A stretch of DNA of 19,466 nt from STF1-107 sp964457935 (GTDB lineage Bacteria > Bacillota > Clostridia > Christensenellales > UBA1242): NCBI GenBank assembly GCA_964457935.1, contig CAYWFC010000017.1, forward strand, positions 1 to 19,466, in the 5' to 3' direction. The first letter of the stretch is position 1. Every line of letters begins with the position of its first letter. This document shows, in pieces, positions 6,762 through 13,671 of this stretch. Under the pieces are notes generated by a model. That model had not been told where the DNA came from. It saw only the letters and a program-made list of their open reading frames with translations, and did not search any database. Made by a program: the position numbers and the translations under genes.

Positions 6762-7106
6762 ATGGAATTAGATACTAACGTAGTCAATGAATGCAAAATC
6801 GAAGATTTTTTTAATTTACATAATTTTGAAGTAGTGAGTGTGAAGAGATACTACTCGTACTACAGCGTGCAGTGCCGTAGACCGTCAGACAAGGCAGTGG
6901 TGGGCAGAATGCCAGAGACCACAGTGAATAGAGACGACTTCTTTATGAACGAACTGTACGTCCAGTGCAACAGAATCACTACATTCTTCGTGGACGACAA
7001 ATACTGCACCGGCATAGACACCAAGTCATACGAAAAAGGTGTAGATTTGACTAAATCGTGGAGTGCGTATTTAGAAGCTTCTCTTACTCAAGACGCGACT
7101 TTATAA
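6762..7106 (+). CDS. Hypothetical protein, 114 aa
   Basis: ATG at 6762 with AAAGGAG about 9 nt upstream. The protein is soluble with no signal peptide or membrane helix. It is rich in Asp, Asn and Tyr, with four cysteines (Cys11, then one after YYSVQ, one in YVQCNR and one in KYCTG) that do not form CxxC pairs. It includes RYYSYYSVQCRR and VDDKYCTGIDTKSYEKG. I recognise no family. It has its own promoter and its own strong terminator, so it is a monocistronic unit lying convergent to serS. Codon use resembles the neighbours, which argues against very recent transfer. Confidence 0.7.
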   Translation: MELDTNVVNECKIEDFFNLHNFEVVSVKRYYSYYSVQCRRPSDKAVVGRMPETTVNRDDFFMNELYVQCNRITTFFVDDKYCTGIDTKSYEKGVDLTKSWSAYLEASLTQDATL

Positions 7107-7117
7107 TTAATGACAAT

Positions 7118-7149
7118 AAAAATCATCTACTGCAAAGTAGATGATTTTT
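7118..7149. terminator. Bidirectional rho-independent terminator between the 114-aa gene and serS
   Basis: Perfect 14-bp stem AAAAATCATCTACT (7118-7131) / AGTAGATGATTTTT (7136-7149) capped by a GCAA (GNRA) tetraloop. Both strands end in a T run, so it can stop the 114-aa gene on the plus strand and valS-serS on the minus strand. Confidence 0.93.
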
Positions 7150-7154
7150 GTTTG

Positions 7155-7256
7155 CTATTTGATAGGGTAGATGACCCCCAGCCCACCTAAATGGTTTTGC
7201 TATTTGATAGGGCGGATAATCTCCAGCCTTAAATGTCAGGCTATTTTTGTTAGTTA
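7155..7256 (-). repeat. Two decayed extra copies of the serS 3' end downstream of the real stop
   Basis: Read on the minus strand, the real gene ends YLGGLEVIRPIK-stop (stop 7254-7256). Just downstream, 7200-7235 encodes HLRLEIIRPIK-stop and 7155-7193 encodes HLGGLGVIYPIK-stop. The stops are spaced 54 and 45 bp apart. The copies keep the codon phase and stop codon but use TAG where the gene uses TAA, and one has lost 3 bp. They lie in the serS 3' untranslated region before the terminator. Confidence 0.8.
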
Positions 7257-8534
7257 TTTAATAGGGCGGATGACTTCTAGTCCACCTAAGTAAGGGCGTA
7301 ACACCTCTGGCACTGTGATAGAGCCGTCAGCGTTTTGGAATTGCTCTACTATAGCAGGCACCAGTCTCGAAGTAGCCAATCCTGAGCCATTGAGGGTGTG
7401 GCAGAATTTAGTCTTGCCTGTCTCTTTGTCTCTATAGCGGATATTGCCACGACGCGCCTGATAATCATTGGCGTTGCTGACGCTAGATACTTCTTTGTAT
7501 ATGCCCATACTAGGTATCCATACTTCGATATCGTACGTCCTAGCCATAGAGTGCGAACAATCGCCTGCTGCCAGTTTGCTGGTTTGGAAATGCAAGCCCA
7601 ATTTCTGCATTAGGCGCTCTGCTTTTGATACCAATTCGTCAAATGACTGCTTGCTGTTTTTCTCAGTAGTGTAGTGGAACATCTCCACTTTGTCAAACTG
7701 ATAGCCACGTATCATACCGCGCTCTTCTGTGCGGTAACTACCTGCCTCGCATCTGTAGCAAGGAGTGTACGCGAACAACTTCTTTGGTAGTGTCTCTTCT
7801 GACAAAATCTCGTTGCGGTAAATATTGGCGAGTGCAGTCTCTGCTGTAGGCAATATGAACTTTCTAGGCTCAGTGCCTTCTAGCCAGAACACGTCGTTTT
7901 TGAATTTCGGGAACTGACCTGCGGTGTATCCGCTCTCGTAATTCAATATATGTGGTGGCAAAATAAACTCATAGCCGTCATTGATGTGCTCATTGACGAA
8001 ATAGTTTAGCAGTGCCCACTCCAGTCTAGCACCTAGGCCAGTGTACAGCCAAGTGCCTCTGCCACTAATCTTGGCAGCGCGCTCGTAGTCTATCAAGCCA
8101 CATTTCTCACACAGAGCCACGTGGTCGAGTGGCTCGAAGTCAAATGCAGGCTTCTCGCCGAAAGTGCGCAGTACTTTGTTATTCTCTTTTTCGCCGGGGA
8201 GTAGGTCCTCGTCTGGCATATTAGGTAGTACGCTCATAAAGTCGAAAATCGCTTGCTCCACAGCCTTGATTTCCTCGTCTAGGCGCTCTATCTCGACGTT
8301 GATGTCTTTGACTTTGGCGAAAATAGCATTGATATCACCGCCTTCTTTTTTCACTACAGGTACGCTAGCGGATAATTTATTTTTCTCTTCTTTGAGTTTG
8401 TCGCATTGAGAGCCTAGAGCCCTGCGTTTCTCGTCGTTGGCGAGCAGGGGAGCGAAGTCTACATCCCAGCCTTTTTTGACCAACTGGTCATGCACGTATT
8501 GTGCGTCTTGTCTGATTAAATTAATATCTAACAT
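7254..8534 (-). CDS. serS: Serine--tRNA ligase
   Basis: 426 aa, normal length for bacterial SerRS. ATG at 8534 is preceded on the minus strand by AAGGAG. The N-terminus (MLDINLIRQDAQYVHDQLVK) leads into the long antiparallel coiled-coil arm (about 30-105) that grips the variable arm of tRNA-Ser. The class II catalytic core follows, with motif 2 CYRCEAGSYRTEERG and motif 3 TLNGSGLATSRLVPAIVEQF, and ends at PEVLRPYLGGLEVIRPIK. It charges tRNA-Ser with serine in the cytoplasm. The start lies 9 bp after the valS stop, so the two form an operon. The last 12 codons are repeated twice downstream of the stop (see the repeat entry). Confidence 0.97.
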   Translation of the reverse strand: MLDINLIRQDAQYVHDQLVKKGWDVDFAPLLANDEKRRALGSQCDKLKEEKNKLSASVPVVKKEGGDINAIFAKVKDINVEIERLDEEIKAVEQAIFDFMSVLPNMPDEDLLPGEKENNKVLRTFGEKPAFDFEPLDHVALCEKCGLIDYERAAKISGRGTWLYTGLGARLEWALLNYFVNEHINDGYEFILPPHILNYESGYTAGQFPKFKNDVFWLEGTEPRKFILPTAETALANIYRNEILSEETLPKKLFAYTPCYRCEAGSYRTEERGMIRGYQFDKVEMFHYTTEKNSKQSFDELVSKAERLMQKLGLHFQTSKLAAGDCSHSMARTYDIEVWIPSMGIYKEVSSVSNANDYQARRGNIRYRDKETGKTKFCHTLNGSGLATSRLVPAIVEQFQNADGSITVPEVLRPYLGGLEVIRPIK

Positions 8535-8543
8535 ATATACTCC

Positions 8544-10955
8544 TTATTGTTCGTCTGGGATGATGTCGCCAAACGATAGTGAATATTCACCGTTTTTGTA
8601 ATTAATAGCATTGATAGAGCCGACAGCCTTGATGTCTACTTCGACCGAACGCAAGAAATCTGACTTGTCTGATGTGATGTCGAGCGAACTGATGAATGTC
8701 TTTAGCGATATTTTGTTTTCGGATTTGAACTGTCTGATGTCTGACACCAGATCCATCACCATATCACCATTGGCTATGAGGTCTTTGTCTATTTCTGCAT
8801 CGAGAGTGAGGTATCTCGATATGTGTATGGAGTCGCGCCCTTCGCGACTAGCGAAGTATGCCATATATATCTCTTCTGTGATGTGTGGCAGGTAAATGCT
8901 AAACATCTTTAACATACCGAGTAGCACCACATAGCTCGAGTATTTGGCTGAATTGCACGCATCTATGCCATAAACGTCTGGATTGTACAGTCTGCGCTTC
9001 ACCAGTTCGATGTAATTGTCACAGAACGACCAGAAGAATTTTTCTAATTCATTCAGCGCGAGCGATATCTCATAATTATCCAGATGCTTGGTGAAACTCT
9101 GCTGTAATTTGGCGAATTTGGCTATTATCCACCTATCCATAGGTAGCAATTCGCACTCGGTCAGCTGGTAATCTGTCAAGAACGACAGCACGAATTTGCT
9201 GGCATTCCATAGTTTATTGACCAATTTTTTGCCACTGTCGAACGCGTCGAAGCTAAAGCAAGTGTCTTTGCCCAGCGCCATGCTGTCCGCCCAGTATCTA
9301 GTGACGTCTGCACTGTATGTGGCGATGATGTCACTAGGACTATTCTTGTTATTGCCTTTTGATTTGGACAATTTATCTCCCGTAGGGCTGGTCACATAGC
9401 CTGATATCATCAGGTCTGTCCAAGGCAATTTGCCGAAATGGTACAAACTCTTTACTACTGTATAGAAATCCCATACGCGGATATTGTCGTGAGCGTTAGG
9501 GCGTAGTGACATAGGTGTCATCTTGTCCGATAGCCCTTCGTGGGTGAGTAGATTGCACGATATCTGCGGTGTGAGCGAACTGGTCGCCCATGTGTCCATA
9601 ACGTCGTGCTCTGGGACAAACTCATTGCATCCGCATTTGCATGGGGACTTTGGTCTATCTCTCAGTGGGTCTACTGGCAGGTCTGCGATGTCTGCTAGTA
9701 CCGGCTCGCCACATTGTGCGCAAAACCACACTGGGAACGGTACGCCGTAAAATCTCTGTCTAGATATGCACCAATTCCATTGCAGATTTTCTACCCAATT
9801 TAGGTATCTAGCACGCATATTCTCTGGGTGCCAGTTTAGGCGCATACCTGCGTCATATATTTCTTGCTTGTGCGACAATACGTCTATAAACCACTGCTTC
9901 TTCACTGCTATCTCGATAGGAGTGCCACATCTGTCGTGAGTGGATACAGCGTGAGTGAGAGTCTCTTGGCGAATGAGCAGGTCGCTCTCGCGGAGCTTCT
10001 CTATGATAGCCAGACGCGCTGGGACTATCTTCATACCCTCAAATTCGCCTGCTAGGCTAGTCATACGGCCAGCATTGTTAAACGCTTCTTTGATAGGGAG
10101 ATTGTGCTTTCTCTGCCATTCTTTGTCCACTGTGTCGCCGAAAGTACAGCACATTACGACGCCGGACCCCTTGTCCATATCGACCAATTCGTCTGCGTAC
10201 ACTGGCACAGTGAAGCCGAAGTATGGCACGACGAGCTTTTTGTCCAATAGGTGCGCATTCTTGGTATCATTAGGATTGATAAACACGCACACACACGCTG
10301 GCAACATCTCTGGGCGAGTGGTAGCCACTGTGACGTATTCGTCCGAGCCCTCGATGAAGAACTTGATGTAATTAAACGTACTCTCTATGTCCTTGGTCTC
10401 CAATTCTGACTGGGCTGCCGCTGTCTGACACTCTGTGCACCACAGCGCTGGTGACTCTGCGTGGTAAATTAGCCCTTTGCGGTACAATTCGATGAACGAC
10501 TGCTGGCTGATCTTCTGCGCGGATGGGCTGATACTGCTGTAGTTCTCTTTGAGATTGCAACTAAAGCCTGCACTCTTGTACAATGCGTGAAACTCTTTCT
10601 CCAGCTCGGCTGTAGTGTCTAGGCACATACCTATAAACTGCTGTCTGTCTAGGTCGCGCCCGCGCACGCCGTACTTTTTCTCCACGTAGCGCTCGGTAGG
10701 TAGACCGTTGTCGTCAAAGCCGAATGGGAAATACACATTTTCACCCTTCATCCTGTGGTGACGTGCTATGGTCTCGATGTGGATGTACGACGACAGGTGC
10801 CCCATGTGTATCTTGCCGTTCACTGTAGGTGGTGGAGTGTCTATGGAGTACACTGGCACCTGCGAATGTGGGTCAAACGCGTACGTGTCGTGCTCCTGCC
10901 AATAGTCTTGCCATTTTTTCTCGTTTTCTAAAAAATTATATTTTCCTTCTAACAT
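8544..10955 (-). CDS. valS: Valine--tRNA ligase, short archaeal-type form
   Basis: 803 aa class I synthetase. The HIGH motif is HMGH at residues 50-53 (PTVNGKIHMGHLSS) and KMSKS is KLSKS at 528-532. The editing domain carries ATTRPEML and GSGVVMCCTFGDTVDKEW, and the discriminating segment is DVMDTWATSSLTP. A cysteine cluster (FCAQCGEP and CKCGC) sits before it and may bind zinc. The usual bacterial ValRS is longer, with a C-terminal coiled-coil tRNA arm. This one lacks that arm, and its motifs resemble the archaeal-type enzyme also found in some bacteria such as Rickettsia. The ATG follows AGAGG. It is the first gene of the valS-serS operon and is divergent from recF. No T-box leader is present, as the leader is only about 50 nt. 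Confidence 0.93.
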   Translation of the reverse strand: MLEGKYNFLENEKKWQDYWQEHDTYAFDPHSQVPVYSIDTPPPTVNGKIHMGHLSSYIHIETIARHHRMKGENVYFPFGFDDNGLPTERYVEKKYGVRGRDLDRQQFIGMCLDTTAELEKEFHALYKSAGFSCNLKENYSSISPSAQKISQQSFIELYRKGLIYHAESPALWCTECQTAAAQSELETKDIESTFNYIKFFIEGSDEYVTVATTRPEMLPACVCVFINPNDTKNAHLLDKKLVVPYFGFTVPVYADELVDMDKGSGVVMCCTFGDTVDKEWQRKHNLPIKEAFNNAGRMTSLAGEFEGMKIVPARLAIIEKLRESDLLIRQETLTHAVSTHDRCGTPIEIAVKKQWFIDVLSHKQEIYDAGMRLNWHPENMRARYLNWVENLQWNWCISRQRFYGVPFPVWFCAQCGEPVLADIADLPVDPLRDRPKSPCKCGCNEFVPEHDVMDTWATSSLTPQISCNLLTHEGLSDKMTPMSLRPNAHDNIRVWDFYTVVKSLYHFGKLPWTDLMISGYVTSPTGDKLSKSKGNNKNSPSDIIATYSADVTRYWADSMALGKDTCFSFDAFDSGKKLVNKLWNASKFVLSFLTDYQLTECELLPMDRWIIAKFAKLQQSFTKHLDNYEISLALNELEKFFWSFCDNYIELVKRRLYNPDVYGIDACNSAKYSSYVVLLGMLKMFSIYLPHITEEIYMAYFASREGRDSIHISRYLTLDAEIDKDLIANGDMVMDLVSDIRQFKSENKISLKTFISSLDITSDKSDFLRSVEVDIKAVGSINAINYKNGEYSLSFGDIIPDEQ

Positions 10956-11012
10956 ATTTCGCCTCTGTATGTATATTTGTCATGATAGTGAGACTATCTA
11001 TTACATTTTCTT

Positions 11013-11045
11013 ATAATAATATATCTCGCGATATAAATCAAGCAA
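11013..11045 (-). promoter_or_regulatory. Candidate valS-serS promoter
   Basis: On the minus strand, TTGATT (11041-11036) with a 17-bp spacer to TATTAT (11018-11013). An overlapping alternative is TTGCTT (11045-11040) with 16 bp to TATATT (11023-11018). Either would start transcription about 50-55 nt before the valS ATG. Confidence 0.5.
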
Positions 11046-11103
11046 ATTCGCTTGGTCAGAGCAATTTTCTGCCCAAAATCTAGGCTCGTAGGCGTGAGTT
11101 TGA

Positions 11104-11132
11104 TTGACTAAATGAACGTTTTGGGGTAAAAT
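11104..11132 (+). promoter_or_regulatory. Candidate recF promoter overlapping the annotated start
   Basis: TTGACT (11104-11109), a 17-bp spacer and TAAAAT (11127-11132), the same two hexamers and spacing as the promoter at 16567. The -10 box overlaps the ATG at 11131, and transcription would begin near 11139-11140, where a GTG in the recF frame lies. Confidence 0.4.
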
Positions 11133-12417
11133 GTATATAGTGATTATCAATCAAGTCAAACTAAAGGATTATCGCAATTACACCGACGAGAGCGTGACAT
11201 TCGCTCCAGGGGTGAATTTTTTGGTCGGAGACAACGCCCAAGGCAAGACCAATCTGCTGGAGAGTATATATTTCTCCGCTATGGGCAAGAGCCCCAAAAC
11301 AAACAAAGAGAAAAATCTGATCAGATTTGGCTCAGACTACTCGAGTGTGACTACACATTTCGTCACCAATGCTGGAGACAAGAATATTAGGATAAGTTTG
11401 CTGAACAACAAAAAATCTGTCCAGATCAATGGCGTCAGCATTAGTCGCCTGACCGAACTAATCGGCGAACTAAACGTGGTGTACTTTAGCCCTGACGAAC
11501 TAAAACTCGTCAAAGAAGTGCCCGAAGATAGACGAAAATTTCTCGACATATCTATTAGCCAATTTGATAAAGATTATTTGATGAATTTGATAAGATATGA
11601 CAAGGTATTGAAACAACGAAATTGCATACTAAAATCACCTGTCAGCGAACAAAGCAAAATGGAGCAGTTGGCATTGTTTACTCCGCAAATGATTAAATTA
11701 GCATCAAAAATCATCAAAAAACGCATAGAATTTATCAAAAAACTGCGAATTTTCGCCAGCAATATTCATAAATCACTCACCGGAGTGGAGAATTTGTCTA
11801 TAGATTATAGTTTCAATATAGATAACATCATATGCAAAAAATGCGACACCCAGTCCAATGCTATAAATAAAGATTTTGACTCCACGTGCGAAAAATGTAA
11901 CCCCCACCTTACTGACGAGATGCAGAACAAAAATTTGATGTGCGACAACCTATCCGCTACTTCTCAGCACAATGACTATGATGTGAGATGTAGCAAATGT
12001 GGCTGTACGATAGATGACGAGACATTGCTAACCTATCTGCAGGGAAAATTAAATAATCAATTCCGTACCAATGTACAGAAAGAATTAATACTGGGCTACA
12101 CAGCATGCGGACCACACAGAGATGATATTATATTCAAGATAGATGACAATGATTGTAGATATTTCGCATCGCAAGGTCAGCAACGCACAGTCGCGCTGTC
12201 ACTCATACTCGCCAATATGGAAATCACGAAAAACGAGACAGGCGAGTACCCAGTGCTATTATTAGACGACGTGATGAGTGAATTAGATGACACGCGCAAA
12301 AGTAAACTACTGTACATCGTCAATCACTACCAGACTATCGTCACCGCCACAGAGATGCCTAATGTAAATATCGACACCAATGTCATAAAAATAAAAAATG
12401 GCAAAGTCGAAAAATAA
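11131..12417 (+). CDS. recF: DNA replication/repair protein RecF with a cysteine-rich insertion
   Basis: 428 aa against about 360-370 for typical RecF. Walker A is GDNAQGKTNLLE (about 34-45). The ABC signature region is FASQGQQRTVALSL and Walker B with D-loop is PVLLLDDVMSELDD. GYTACGPHRDD matches the conserved GxxxxGPHRDD. RecF is an SMC/ABC-type ATPase that loads RecA at gaps with RecO and RecR. Between the conserved parts, at about 235-292, lies an extra segment with Cys235/238, Cys253/256, Cys271 and Cys287/290/292, probably zinc-binding and not seen in standard RecF. No good Shine-Dalgarno precedes ATG 11131. GTG at 11140 would give the usual 14 residues before YRNY's end, matching Bacillus RecF, so the true start may be 11140. 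The gene is away from dnaA-dnaN-gyrB, its common location. Confidence 0.92.
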   Translation: MYIVIINQVKLKDYRNYTDESVTFAPGVNFLVGDNAQGKTNLLESIYFSAMGKSPKTNKEKNLIRFGSDYSSVTTHFVTNAGDKNIRISLLNNKKSVQINGVSISRLTELIGELNVVYFSPDELKLVKEVPEDRRKFLDISISQFDKDYLMNLIRYDKVLKQRNCILKSPVSEQSKMEQLALFTPQMIKLASKIIKKRIEFIKKLRIFASNIHKSLTGVENLSIDYSFNIDNIICKKCDTQSNAINKDFDSTCEKCNPHLTDEMQNKNLMCDNLSATSQHNDYDVRCSKCGCTIDDETLLTYLQGKLNNQFRTNVQKELILGYTACGPHRDDIIFKIDDNDCRYFASQGQQRTVALSLILANMEITKNETGEYPVLLLDDVMSELDDTRKSKLLYIVNHYQTIVTATEMPNVNIDTNVIKIKNGKVEK

Positions 12418-12505
12418 ATATTTATTTTGATAAAATATTTAATGCGACAAAGATACTTTTTATTAAAAATATTTAATGCGACAAAAATATTTATTTTGAT
12501 AAAAT
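12416..12505. repeat. A-B-B-A direct repeat block after recF
   Basis: A 21-bp unit A (core TATTTATTTTGATAAAA) occurs at 12416-12436 and 12485-12505. A 19-bp unit B (core ATATTTAATGCGACAAA) occurs at 12433-12451 and 12467-12485. Both pairs are exact direct repeats, arranged A-B-B-A. The block lies between the recF stop and the terminator and has no credible ORF. Confidence 0.75.
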
Positions 12506-12522
12506 TAATTAATTTTTCTATA

Positions 12523-12570
12523 AAAAACACTAAAAAATGCTAAAATTTAGTGTTTTTATTATTTTTTTTG
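12523..12570. terminator. Bidirectional terminator between recF and the convergent minus-strand gene
   Basis: Perfect 12-bp stem AAAAACACTAAA (12523-12534) / TTTAGTGTTTTT (12546-12557) with an 11-nt loop and T-rich flanks on both strands. It serves the convergent genes on either side. Confidence 0.88.
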
Positions 12571-12600
12571 CATATTTTTTATATTTTTTGATAATTATTT

Positions 12601-13536
12601 TTATTTTTTATCAATATTTACGATGATATTATTTTCGAGAGTAAAAGAGAATTTTGACTGCAATTTATTTTGATATTTAGTGACTATCACATTGGGGTCG
12701 ATGACCTTAGTATATTTGTTTATCTCAGCAGTGTCAAATGTGCCGAAATACTCTACTAGGTGGTCGTCGTCCAGCATAGCGTTTAGTTCGGGGGAGAGTT
12801 TTTGGCGAGCGAGTTTGAGATTTTTGGCGCGGATGCATTGCATGAAGTGGATGAGATTAAATTCGCTGATGACTACCTTGTCATCTGACAGGTACACGCT
12901 GTATTCTTCAGTCAGCTTGACAGAGCCGTCTTTGGCTACGTAATCATACACCATACCATGATGAAAATCATCATGCAAGTCGGTGAGTATTTTTAGTGAG
13001 TCGCCGATGAGATTGATATCACGACATAATCCACTAAAAATCAAGTCATCTCCGCACACAACGGCGTATGATGTGTCGTCATCTATCTGGGCTAGGAATA
13101 TGGCAATCTTGACATTGCCGAGAGTATGAGTGTCGACTATGATATTTTTGATTTTCTTATCAATTTGGCAAGAATTTAGCAGAATTCCGTCTTTTTTGAT
13201 GAAAATATTGCAAAATTTATCGCCAAAAACTTTAATTTCGTATTCTGAGCCGTCGCATTTGACATTTTTGACGCACTGCTCAGTGATGGCGGGCATAGTC
13301 CTATCTATGACGAATATAGTCTCGTGGTCGAATGTCTGGTGGGCTAGGCTTTTGCAAAAAATCTTATCTCCGTCTATATGCACTATGTGTGTCTGCACAT
13401 TGTTTTCGTCAAAAAACATCACAGTGTGCAAGCCGTCTTTTAGGTCACAAAATACTACGCTATGTTCTGCACATTGCGTACTCTTGCCATTGACTACGAG
13501 CAACCCCGACGGTGGCGTCTCTATATAGATATTCAT
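12601..13536 (-). CDS. Hypothetical protein, about 311 aa
   Basis: I do not recognise a named family. The ORF is open from a TTG at 13587, but the ATG at 13536 (MNIYIETPPSGLLVVNGK) looks like the natural start. The N-terminus (PPSGLLVVNGK, LKDGLHTVMFF) resembles small beta-sandwich PEGA-like domains, which is a weak resemblance. The middle is beta-rich and contains many Asp, Ile and Lys. The C-terminus (MQCIRAKNLKLARQKLSPEL, then HLVEYFGTFD) looks like a helical hairpin domain seen in uncharacterised clostridial proteins. There is no signal peptide or transmembrane helix. No Shine-Dalgarno is visible. TATATA ends 7 nt before the A of the ATG, so a leaderless transcript is possible. It is convergent to recF and divergent from lysS. 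Confidence 0.75.
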   Translation of the reverse strand: MNIYIETPPSGLLVVNGKSTQCAEHSVVFCDLKDGLHTVMFFDENNVQTHIVHIDGDKIFCKSLAHQTFDHETIFVIDRTMPAITEQCVKNVKCDGSEYEIKVFGDKFCNIFIKKDGILLNSCQIDKKIKNIIVDTHTLGNVKIAIFLAQIDDDTSYAVVCGDDLIFSGLCRDINLIGDSLKILTDLHDDFHHGMVYDYVAKDGSVKLTEEYSVYLSDDKVVISEFNLIHFMQCIRAKNLKLARQKLSPELNAMLDDDHLVEYFGTFDTAEINKYTKVIDPNVIVTKYQNKLQSKFSFTLENNIIVNIDKK

Positions 13537-13611
13537 TATTAATATATATGCGGATACGCCACAAAAGTGCACTTTCTGTCGCGCCAAAAATGCACAACGA
13601 GCGATTTATAG

Positions 13612-13640
13612 TTGACATTGGCAAAAATACTTGGTATACT
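13612..13640 (+). promoter_or_regulatory. Promoter of lysS
   Basis: TTGACA (13612-13617), a 17-bp spacer and TATACT (13635-13640), with TG at 13632-13633 as extended -10. Near consensus. The lysS ATG lies 31 nt downstream with AGAAGGAG. Confidence 0.88.
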
Positions 13641-13671
13641 CACACAGTAAAATTTATAGAAGGAGAATATT

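Noticed and set aside
9955..10371. 138-aa plus-strand ORF inside valS
   Set aside because: It is a shadow frame of the well-supported valS, with no ribosome binding site or recognisable domain.
10956..11012. T-box riboswitch upstream of valS
   Set aside because: The predicted leader is only about 50 nt, with no T-box sequence (TGGNACCGCG-like) and no antiterminator. The lysS leader is also too short.
12327..12530. Minus-strand 67-aa ORF over the recF end and repeat block
   Set aside because: Its sequence is a translation of the A/B repeats (IKINIF... units), overlaps recF antisense and crosses part of the terminator.
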